Translations under genes and position numbers: made by a program
Notes under the pieces: generated by a model
The model's input: the letters and a program-made list of their open reading frames with translations, nothing else
Told to the model about the DNA's origin: nothing
Databases searched by the model: none
Assembly: GCA_009840165.1 (NCBI GenBank)
Contig: VXOG01000048.1
Span: forward strand, 1-55,193
Source: Chloroflexota bacterium
Lineage (GTDB): Bacteria; Chloroflexota; Dehalococcoidia; Lucifugimonadales; UBA3495
Direction: 5' to 3'
Length of the DNA: 55,193 nt
Part shown: positions 34,530 through 41,134 of the stretch, in pieces
How positions within the stretch are numbered: position 1 is the stretch's first letter
Layout: each line of letters opens with the position of its first letter

Positions 34530-34802
34530 ATGGATTCGAGCCGCTACCCTAAGGATGACGATACCGAGGCCAAAATCGCGTTGCTACTGGAGTTCAAAGA
34601 ACTGGGCCGGCGGATGAATCGGGAATACCCGTCGCTGACCAAACAGTATCCCGAGCATTGGGCGGCCCTTGTTCCCAGCGGTGAAATGTTCATTGCCGCG
34701 ACGATGCACGAACTCTTTGCGATACTGGATGAGAAGGGACTGCGATACGGCCCCAACGTCGTCGTCGAGTATTTGGACCCCAATCCGAGGTCGACGATAT
34801 GA
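34530..34802 (+). CDS. Small DUF5678-like protein coupled to a protease gene
   Basis: The 90-residue product starts at ATG 34530 with GGGAGG eight bases upstream. The second half (YPEHWAALVPSGEMFIAATM, then HELFAILDEKGLRYG) resembles the DUF5678 pattern, a small alpha/beta fold with unknown function. The first half is a charged helix. Its stop overlaps the ATG of the next gene (ATGA), so the two products are made together. The family call is by pattern and is moderate. Confidence 0.6.
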   Translation: MDSSRYPKDDDTEAKIALLLEFKELGRRMNREYPSLTKQYPEHWAALVPSGEMFIAATMHELFAILDEKGLRYGPNVVVEYLDPNPRSTI

Positions 34803-35227
34803 TCCTGGGAGAGTTTCTATCGGATGGAACGCCGATTGTAGAAGGTTTCCTGACGCTGCCCCGGTTCAATGTAACCAAGAGCGTAAGGTTCCTGGTTGAC
34901 ACCGGGGCGTATGCGACGTGTATTCACCCGCGAGACAGTACGCAAATCTCACTTCCTTTTGACTTGCTGGAACGCCCGGTTCGGTCTGATGGGGTGGGCG
35001 GTATGGCAACTTATTTCCTGGAGCCGGCCATCCTGGAATTTGTGGACGGCGACGCCAGGGAAATTCACAGATACGAGATTGACACGCGCATTGCAAAACC
35101 GGCTCCCGACCCGAGGCATAGCATTAACCGGCTCCATTCTCTGTTGGGCAGGGACATGATAGACCGCTGGCGTATGCTGTACGACCGGACAGACAATCTA
35201 TTGACGTTTATGGTTCGGACACCCTAA
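34799..35227 (+). CDS. Retropepsin-like aspartic protease
   Basis: The 142-residue product has the single-lobe aspartic protease signature VRFLVDTGAYATCI, with the catalytic Asp-Thr-Gly, a hydrophobic PAILEF strand, and the C-terminal SLLGRDMIDRW segment in place of the usual [IL]IG[RA] turn. Such enzymes work as homodimers. No signal peptide or membrane anchor is seen, so it should be cytoplasmic. It is coupled to the small upstream gene, which could be a substrate, inhibitor or partner. Confidence 0.72.
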   Translation: MILGEFLSDGTPIVEGFLTLPRFNVTKSVRFLVDTGAYATCIHPRDSTQISLPFDLLERPVRSDGVGGMATYFLEPAILEFVDGDAREIHRYEIDTRIAKPAPDPRHSINRLHSLLGRDMIDRWRMLYDRTDNLLTFMVRTP

Positions 35228-35282
35228 CTGCCTACCCGTTATAATCCCTGCATCCCAAAATGTAACGAACGGAGGCAATCCA

Positions 35283-36059
35283 ATGGATTTGACCCTCAAC
35301 GGAAGGATAGCAATCATCACCGGCGGCAGCCGCGGCCTGGGCCGCCAGTGCGCCCTGTCTCTGGGGCGTGAAGGCTGCGCTGTGGGCATCTGTGGACGCG
35401 ATGGCGATCAGGTGAACCGCACCGTGGAAGAACTCAAGGGGTTGGGCATCAAGGCCAGCGGCAGCGAGGCCGACGTTACCAAGGACGATGACTGCGCCCG
35501 CTTCCTCCAGGAAACCACCGATGCCCTGGGCGCGCCGGACATCCTGGTGAACAACGTGGGCGGCCGGCGCGGTTCGGTGCTGTTCGACGAAACCCCCATG
35601 GATCTGTTTATGGAGGGGCTGGAGGTCAACCTGATCTCGGCAGTGCGTATGACCAAGCTGGCCCTGCCGCACATGCAGGAGCAGGGCTGGGGGCGCGTTA
35701 TCAACATCGCGTCCATCTACGGACGGGAGCACGGCGGGTCGGTGGACTACATGACGGGCAAGGCGGGGATGATCGCCTTCTCCAAGCACCTGGCGTTGCA
35801 GTTGGCGCAAACCGGCGTGCTGGTGAACTGCGTCGCGCCCGGCAGCATCGACTTTCCCGGCAGCAGCTGGGACCGTTTCCAGCAGAACAATACCCCCGAG
35901 GTGGTGGCGGAGTTCATCGACCGCAACCTGCCCATGGGCAAGTTCGGCTGGCCGGAGCCCATTGGTGAAACGGTAGCGTTCCTGGCGTCCGACCGGGCCA
36001 ATCTGATTACCGGCACGTGCATAAACGTGGACGGAGGGCAGTCCAAGTCGCTGTTTTAG
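35283..36059 (+). CDS. SDR family oxidoreductase
   Basis: The 258-residue product is a classical short-chain dehydrogenase/reductase. It has the cofactor motif TGGSRGLG (13-20), NNVGG, and the catalytic Ser144, Tyr156, Lys160 (YMTGK), and ends VDGGQSKSLF. The arginine in GGSRGLG suggests NADPH preference. The substrate is unknown. ATG 35283 follows GGAGG at eight bases, and a TATAAT sits at 35240-35245. A MITE-like element follows the stop. Confidence 0.88.
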   Translation: MDLTLNGRIAIITGGSRGLGRQCALSLGREGCAVGICGRDGDQVNRTVEELKGLGIKASGSEADVTKDDDCARFLQETTDALGAPDILVNNVGGRRGSVLFDETPMDLFMEGLEVNLISAVRMTKLALPHMQEQGWGRVINIASIYGREHGGSVDYMTGKAGMIAFSKHLALQLAQTGVLVNCVAPGSIDFPGSSWDRFQQNNTPEVVAEFIDRNLPMGKFGWPEPIGETVAFLASDRANLITGTCINVDGGQSKSLF

Positions 36060-36066
36060 GGTTATT

Positions 36067-36176
36067 GTCAGAATCAGGATTCACCGGATTTGAGGATTTG
36101 CAGGATTGAGTTGGCACCCGCTGTAGGCGTTTCCGAATCCTGTCAATCCCATAATCCTGGAAATCCTGATTCAGAC
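36067..36176. repeat. MITE-like 110-bp element, copy 2
   Basis: GTCAGAATCAGGATT (36067-36081) and AATCCTGATTCAGAC (36162-36176) form the inverted ends, with one mismatch. The first 50 bases are nearly the same as in copy 1 at 18598; the centre differs. It occupies the gap between convergent SDR and hydrolase genes and reaches within two bases of the hydrolase stop. Confidence 0.8.
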
Positions 36177-36178
36177 GA

Positions 36179-37000
36179 TCATTTCGGCTGATGCACCGTT
36201 CCTACGAACTCCTGCCAGGCCAGCACGCACTGGGCCGGCGCTGAGTGTTGCACGTAGCCGCCGGCGCCGGGGATGCGGGCCAACGTGCAGTTGGGCATCA
36301 GGTCGGCCTGTCCCTGGGCGCGGTCGGGTATGTCGCCTTCGCTGAGTTCGCCCACCATGGCCAGCGCCGGCGTCTGGATTGACGGGAGCCGGTCGGTGAG
36401 GTTCTGGGTGCCCAGATAGGCCAGAGTTTCCAGCACGACGTGGCGGGCGGTCTGTCCCATCTGCTGGATGTACCACTCGTGATGCTCGGGCGCGGCGTCG
36501 GCGCTGACCCGCCGGCCGCCGGTGGCGCGGGCCCAGCCTTCCGTGCCTTCTTCCGCCACCAGCCGGTAGTAGTTCTGGTAGGTGTCCACGCCGGTGAAGT
36601 TGTACGGCGACGTGCAGGTGGTGACGGTGTGGAGACGCTCGGGGTATTGGTAGGCGAACTGCAACGCGATGGTGCCGCCGATGGTCTCGCCGATCAGGTG
36701 CACCTTGTCCACTTCGAGGTAATCCAGCAGGTTTCGCAGATCTCCGGTGAAACCCTCCAGCGACCAGTCGTAGCTGTCCGGCGCCGGCACGGTGGAGCGT
36801 CCGAAGCCGCGGGCGTCCACACGGATCACGCGGTATTGCCGGGCCAACAGGGGCGGCCAGGCGTACCAGAGGCGGCCGCTCTTGGCGTTGCCGTGGTGCA
36901 GCACGATGGTCTCGACCGTCGCCGGGTCGCGCCACGGGTCGGTGAAGTTATCGTCGTCGTAGTACATCTCAAGATTGTCGGCAAGGGGCGCGATGGGCAT
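36179..37000 (-). CDS. Alpha/beta hydrolase-fold protein with altered catalytic residues
   Basis: The 273-residue product has the alpha/beta hydrolase fold: HHGNAKS oxyanion region, VIRVDARGFGRS, the nucleophile elbow, and a C-terminal PGAGGYVQH. The elbow reads G104-E-T-I-G, so threonine replaces the serine nucleophile, and the usual GAGH reads GAGG with glycine at the histidine position (His is four residues later, 252). Either the chemistry differs or the protein is a non-catalytic binder. It lies about 70 bases downstream of the cupin gene on the same strand. Confidence 0.8.
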   Translation of the reverse strand: MPIAPLADNLEMYYDDDNFTDPWRDPATVETIVLHHGNAKSGRLWYAWPPLLARQYRVIRVDARGFGRSTVPAPDSYDWSLEGFTGDLRNLLDYLEVDKVHLIGETIGGTIALQFAYQYPERLHTVTTCTSPYNFTGVDTYQNYYRLVAEEGTEGWARATGGRRVSADAAPEHHEWYIQQMGQTARHVVLETLAYLGTQNLTDRLPSIQTPALAMVGELSEGDIPDRAQGQADLMPNCTLARIPGAGGYVQHSAPAQCVLAWQEFVGTVHQPK

Positions 37001-37027
37001 GATGGGCTCCTCTTTAGCTTCAATTCC

Positions 37028-37056
37028 GTAAGGGCGGGTTTGAAACCCGTCCTTAC
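37028..37056. repeat. Palindromic GC-rich repeat, copy 3
   Basis: GTAAGGGCGGGTTTGAAACC with its complement forms a near-perfect hairpin of the same family as 219-241 and 385-407. It lies between the leftward hydrolase and cupin genes. There is no T-run. Confidence 0.7.
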
Positions 37057-37071
37057 CATACGGGGATGCGA

Positions 37072-37449
37072 CTACACGCCAAGCCCGCCGCCGGGCGTTT
37101 GGTCGGCGAGGGGTATTTGCACGCTGACACGGTCAACGTCGCCGACGCTGCGGGTGGTGTGGCCGCGGCCGGTCAGGTCCTCGCACAACTCGATGTCGCC
37201 AATGTTGAAGATACGCTTGGTGCCGTCGCCCAGGCCGATCTCCACCTGCCCTTGCAGAGTGATCACGTACTGTCGGCGCGGCGCGGTGTGGAAGTCCACC
37301 AGCTGGGTGGGCTTGAGGCGGCTGAACTGCACGCCGATGGCATCCTGCATGGCGGTGCGCATGGCGTGGCCCATCTGCTCGAAGGGCAGGTCCAGGTCCT
37401 CGATGTGCGATTCGCCGTCCTCGCCCGTGTAAATCCTGACTACCTGCAT
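37072..37449 (-). CDS. Cupin-domain protein
   Basis: The 125-residue product has a small cupin barrel: the VDFHTAPRRQYVITLQGQVE strand pair, then IFNIGDIELCEDLTGRGHT. The metal-binding residues are partly conserved (His in DFH, Glu in QVE, His in GRGHT). The ligand is unknown. ATG 37449 follows GGAGG at ten bases. It probably shares a transcript with the downstream alpha/beta hydrolase. Confidence 0.8.
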   Translation of the reverse strand: MQVVRIYTGEDGESHIEDLDLPFEQMGHAMRTAMQDAIGVQFSRLKPTQLVDFHTAPRRQYVITLQGQVEIGLGDGTKRIFNIGDIELCEDLTGRGHTTRSVGDVDRVSVQIPLADQTPGGGLGV

Positions 37450-37607
37450 CTGGTTAAACCTCCGGTTCCCGTTTCGGATGGGGGCATCATAGCACCTGCG
37501 CCAAGCGATTGACCGCCGGCGCCGGGTAATTTACGATTAGCGTGGATGTCGCCAACATGCAAAGCGTCGCATTACGGTAAGACAACATTGCCAAGTAAAG
37601 AGGCGAG

Positions 37608-37829
37608 ATGAACGAAGGATCGAATATACGTAGGGATGCGCTAATGCTTCTCGTTGGCGCCGCGGTAGGAGTGTTATTCGGGATATTGGTCGCCTACCCA
37701 GAACTGTTGGCCAACTCAAGAGAAAATGCTGCCCGAATTGAATCCAACCGGGAACAGATCGAACTGTTATGGGGAGCACATCAAATTCGGCACGAAACGC
37801 TAGCCCCTGATGGAGTCAGCGAACAATGA
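37608..37829 (+). CDS. Small single-helix membrane protein
   Basis: The 73-residue product has one membrane helix (about 12-30, LMLLVGAAVGVLFGILVAY) followed by a polar, possibly coiled helix. ATG 37608 follows GAGGCGAG. It overlaps the next small gene by four bases (ATGA). I do not recognise it. Confidence 0.58.
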   Translation: MNEGSNIRRDALMLLVGAAVGVLFGILVAYPELLANSRENAARIESNREQIELLWGAHQIRHETLAPDGVSEQ

Positions 37830-38008
37830 GCAACATTATTTTGCAAATAGCCGGCGTCATGTTTGGCGTTCCGATGGTGTTGATGCTTGTAATAGCTGTA
37901 ACTGGGAATGACATACCATCGCCCATCTTGTACGTAGGCGGATGGAGCATGGCATTGGGTGTCATCGTCGGTGGAATCGGCGCTGTAGTCGCTAGATACG
38001 GTGGATAA
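37826..38008 (+). CDS. Small two-helix membrane protein
   Basis: The 60-residue product has two hydrophobic segments (about 4-26 and 34-57) with a short GNDIPSP loop. Its start overlaps the stop of the preceding gene, so the two are coupled and may form a small membrane complex. No family is recognised. Confidence 0.58.
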   Translation: MSNIILQIAGVMFGVPMVLMLVIAVTGNDIPSPILYVGGWSMALGVIVGGIGAVVARYGG

Positions 38009-38014
38009 GGCTGG

Positions 38015-38242
38015 ATGTGTGTGCAGATGGCAAGCCTAAACACAATTCGTACAGAAGCCGATTACGACTCCGCGTTGGCGCGCGTCACCGCGCTCATGGA
38101 CGACCTTACTACCCCGGACGGCCAGATCGACGACGTAAGCAATCCCAGCCGGATTGAACTGGAGGCGCTCGTAGCCTTGATTGAGGCGTATGAGGACGAG
38201 CGCCATCCCATCGGCTCTCCCACCAACCCAGCCACCACCTAG
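38015..38242 (+). CDS. HigA-like antitoxin N-terminal domain, truncated
   Basis: The 75-residue product matches the N-terminal domain of HigA-like proteins (IRTEADYDSALARVTALMDD, then ELEALVALIEAYEDERHPI). The helix-turn-helix that normally follows is missing: the frame stops after a short tail and the next 1.3 kb belong to the convergent narK. It overlaps narK by four bases. It may be a remnant or may have a stand-alone role with the two preceding membrane proteins, since it starts seven bases after them. Confidence 0.62.
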   Translation: MCVQMASLNTIRTEADYDSALARVTALMDDLTTPDGQIDDVSNPSRIELEALVALIEAYEDERHPIGSPTNPATT

Positions 38243-39600
38243 TCGGCCGCAGCCGGCATTGCCGCGCTGCGGGCAGCGAGGGCGTTGTTCAACGCCGTGC
38301 GTTCGGCGCGCTCGGTTTCCGGTGAGAACCGCACTACGAATACCAGCGCCGACGCTATCAGCACCACTACGCCGACGATCATCAGCGCGTCCGTGTAGGT
38401 CAGGCTCTCCGAGCGGAACAGGAACCCGAAGGCCACCGCGCCAGCGTTGCCTCCCGCGCCCACGATGCCGGCCACCGAACCCAGCGCCTTACGGTTGATG
38501 AATGGAACCACCGAGAAGGTCGCGCCCTCGGACATCTGCACGAACAGGCTGAACACGATCATCGCGCCCACGGCGAGGAACAGCGTGGCCATCTGTGAGA
38601 ACAGCAACAGCGCAAAGCCTTCCAGCAGCAGGACGGCTCCCAGGAACATGACCCGTCCTTTCAACCCGAACTTGATGCCCATTTTGTCGCCGAAGATGCC
38701 GCCCAGCGTGCGGGCGAAGATGTTCATCAGCCCGAACGTGCCGGCGATGATGCCGGCGGTGGCGAGGTTCAACTCAAAGCGGTCGTAATAGTACAGCGCG
38801 GCAATGTTGTTGATGGTCAGCTCCACGCCGAAGCACGCGCCGTAGATGACGAACAGCGCCCACACCCGGTAGTCGCGCGCCGCCTCCCAGAAGGAGCCTT
38901 TGACCTGGGACGCCGACGGCATCATGCCCCGCGCCCGCAGATCCTTGTAATTCCCGGCCGGGCTGTCCTGGGTCAGGAAGAAGTACGCGATGCCCATGAG
39001 CAGCAGAGCCGCGCCCGGGATTACCATGGCAACACGCCAGCCCCAGACTTCGCCGACGCCGAACATGAGCACCAGCGCAAGCACGAATGGCATCACCGCC
39101 TGCGTTACGCCGCCGCCCAGGTTGCCCCAACCGGCGGTGGTTGCGTTGGCCGTGCCGACCACGTTGGGCGCGAACATCACCGACGTGTGGTACTGGGTGA
39201 TGACGAAGGACGCGCCAATGACGCCGATGGCCAGGCGGAACAGCAGGAACGTCTCATAGTTTTGCGCCAGCCCGATGCACATTACCGGAATGGAACCCAA
39301 CACCAGCAGCCCGCTGTACGCCAGGCGCGGCCCGATGCGGTCGCACAGCCAGCCGATGACCAGGCGCGCCACGATGGTAATGGCGACGGATGCGATGATG
39401 GTGTTGCCAATTTGGGCCTTGGTCAGCAGCAGGTCCTCGCGCACCACCGCCATCAGCGGCGCGATGCCGAACCAGCCGAAGAAGCACAGGAAGAAGGCGA
39501 ACCAGGTCAGATGGAACGTTCGCATCTGCGGCGTCGCCAGGCTGAACAGCTTGATGCTGGTGGCTTTGCCGTTTTCCAGTGCGGACCCTAACGTTGACAA
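38239..39600 (-). CDS. narK: NarK-type nitrate/nitrite transporter (MFS)
   Basis: The 453-residue product is a 12-helix major facilitator protein with the nitrate signatures TAGWGNLGGGV in helix 5 and GAGGNAGAVAFG in helix 11, and conserved arginines after helix 2 (VARLVIGWLCDRIGPRLAY). It should import nitrate or exchange nitrate and nitrite. Start is TTG 39600 with GGAG nine bases upstream. It is the last gene of the leftward nitrate operon, 30 bases after the electron-transfer subunit. Confidence 0.88.
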   Translation of the reverse strand: MSTLGSALENGKATSIKLFSLATPQMRTFHLTWFAFFLCFFGWFGIAPLMAVVREDLLLTKAQIGNTIIASVAITIVARLVIGWLCDRIGPRLAYSGLLVLGSIPVMCIGLAQNYETFLLFRLAIGVIGASFVITQYHTSVMFAPNVVGTANATTAGWGNLGGGVTQAVMPFVLALVLMFGVGEVWGWRVAMVIPGAALLLMGIAYFFLTQDSPAGNYKDLRARGMMPSASQVKGSFWEAARDYRVWALFVIYGACFGVELTINNIAALYYYDRFELNLATAGIIAGTFGLMNIFARTLGGIFGDKMGIKFGLKGRVMFLGAVLLLEGFALLLFSQMATLFLAVGAMIVFSLFVQMSEGATFSVVPFINRKALGSVAGIVGAGGNAGAVAFGFLFRSESLTYTDALMIVGVVVLIASALVFVVRFSPETERAERTALNNALAARSAAMPAAAD

Positions 39601-39630
39601 TTTCTCATCTCCAGTTTGTTTCTACCTGTG

Positions 39631-41100
39631 TTAGTCAGCGCTCAGCGCGGCAAACTCTTTATCCCACACGGTTTGCAGCACCGCCTGCACCTGGGGTTTG
39701 CAGGAACCGCAGCCGGAGCCGGCCCGTGTCGCGTCGCAGACGGCTTTCAGGCTGCCACAGCCCTCTTCCGCCGCCGCCAGGATGCGGCCCTTGGTCACGC
39801 CGTTGCAATCGCAGATACGGGCCGCGTCCGGCAGGTCCTCCACCTTCAGAGGCGGGCCGCCGTCGCCGGCCATGGGGAACAGCAACTCGGAACGGTTCTC
39901 CGGCAGCGCTTCCTGCCGGTCAAAGGCTTGCAAAATGCGCGGCGCGGCTGACCCGTCGCCCAGCAGGATGGCGCCGGTGACCTTCCCGTCGCGCACTATC
40001 ACTTTCTTGTAAACATGACGGTTGGGTTCCACGTAGGTGACCACCTCGTCATCCTCGGTCAGCGCGTCCTTGTCCCCGGCCACTGCCAGCTCCACGTCCA
40101 TCACCTTCAGCTTGGTGGCTACGCGCGAGCCGGTGTAGGCGGCCTCGGCGTTTTGTCCGGCCAGACGCTCCGCCAGCACCCGCGCCTGGTCCCACAGCGG
40201 GGCCACCAGTCCGTAGGTCTGGCTGCGGTGTTCGGCGCACTCGCCGATGGCGTAGATGCTCTGGTCGTTGCGGCAGGCGAGGCTGTCGTTCACCAGGATG
40301 CCCCGGCGCACGTGCAGGCCGGCCATGCGGGCCAGGTCAACGTTGGGCCGGATGCCGGCGGAAATCACCACCATGTCGCAGTCCAGCGTCGTGCCGTCCT
40401 TGAACTCCAGGCCGGCAACGCGGTCGTCCCCCAATACCGCCGTGGTCAGCTTTTCCAGGTAGAACTGCACGCCTGGGCCTTCCAGGCTGCGCATCAGCAA
40501 CTCGCCGGATTTTGGATCAAGCTGCTGGTCCATCAGCCAGGCCATGAGGTGAACGACGTGTACGTCCATCCCCCGATTCATCAGGCCCCGCGCCGCTTCC
40601 AACCCCAGCAGCCCACCGCCGATGACGGCTGCCGACTGTGCCCCCGAAGCCGCGTAGTCGATAATCTCTTTGCAGTCTTCCAGCGTGCGGAAGACGAACG
40701 CGCCCTTTTTGTACGCGCCCTCATCGGTGATCAGTCCGTCCATGGGCGGCACGAAGGGGCTGCTGCCGGTGGCGATAACGAGCTTGTCATAGGGCATCAG
40801 CACCCCGCCGGCTCCGTAGGCCATCTTGCCCTTGCGGTCGATACCGATGACGCGGACGCCGGTGTGCAGTTCCACACCGTTGGCGGCATACCAATCCACC
40901 GGGTTGATGAAGATGTCGTCGGGGTTGTGGGAACCCGACAGCACGCCCGACAGCAGGATGCGGTTATAGTTGCCGCATTCCTCCTCGCCGATGACGGTGA
41001 TGTCGTACTGCTCCTGGCCGCCCAGCGCGACCATTTCCTCAACGAAACGGGCGCCGGCCATGCCGTTGCCGATGACTACCAGTTTCTGCTTGTCGGTCAT
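39631..41100 (-). CDS. nasC: Nitrate reductase electron-transfer subunit (FAD, BFD-like [2Fe-2S])
   Basis: The 489-residue product has two Rossmann motifs (VVIGNGMAGARF near the start, AAVIGGGLLGLEAA in the middle) of a pyridine nucleotide-disulfide oxidoreductase. A C-terminal BFD-like [2Fe-2S] domain follows, with CxC (ICDCNGVTKG) and CxxC (GSGCGSCK). It resembles the N-terminal half of NirB and the NasC/NasB electron-transfer subunits, which pass electrons from NAD(P)H to NasA. It has no siroheme domain, so it does not reduce nitrite itself. ATG 41100 follows GGAGAG. The symbol is by analogy. Confidence 0.82.
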   Translation of the reverse strand: MTDKQKLVVIGNGMAGARFVEEMVALGGQEQYDITVIGEEECGNYNRILLSGVLSGSHNPDDIFINPVDWYAANGVELHTGVRVIGIDRKGKMAYGAGGVLMPYDKLVIATGSSPFVPPMDGLITDEGAYKKGAFVFRTLEDCKEIIDYAASGAQSAAVIGGGLLGLEAARGLMNRGMDVHVVHLMAWLMDQQLDPKSGELLMRSLEGPGVQFYLEKLTTAVLGDDRVAGLEFKDGTTLDCDMVVISAGIRPNVDLARMAGLHVRRGILVNDSLACRNDQSIYAIGECAEHRSQTYGLVAPLWDQARVLAERLAGQNAEAAYTGSRVATKLKVMDVELAVAGDKDALTEDDEVVTYVEPNRHVYKKVIVRDGKVTGAILLGDGSAAPRILQAFDRQEALPENRSELLFPMAGDGGPPLKVEDLPDAARICDCNGVTKGRILAAAEEGCGSLKAVCDATRAGSGCGSCKPQVQAVLQTVWDKEFAALSAD

Positions 41101-41134
41101 GTCGTGCTCTCCGTTGCGTGATACCGCTGGCGCG

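Noticed and set aside
37028..37056. Possible intrinsic terminator
   Set aside because: The hairpin is perfect but has no T-run on either strand, and it matches a dispersed repeat family.
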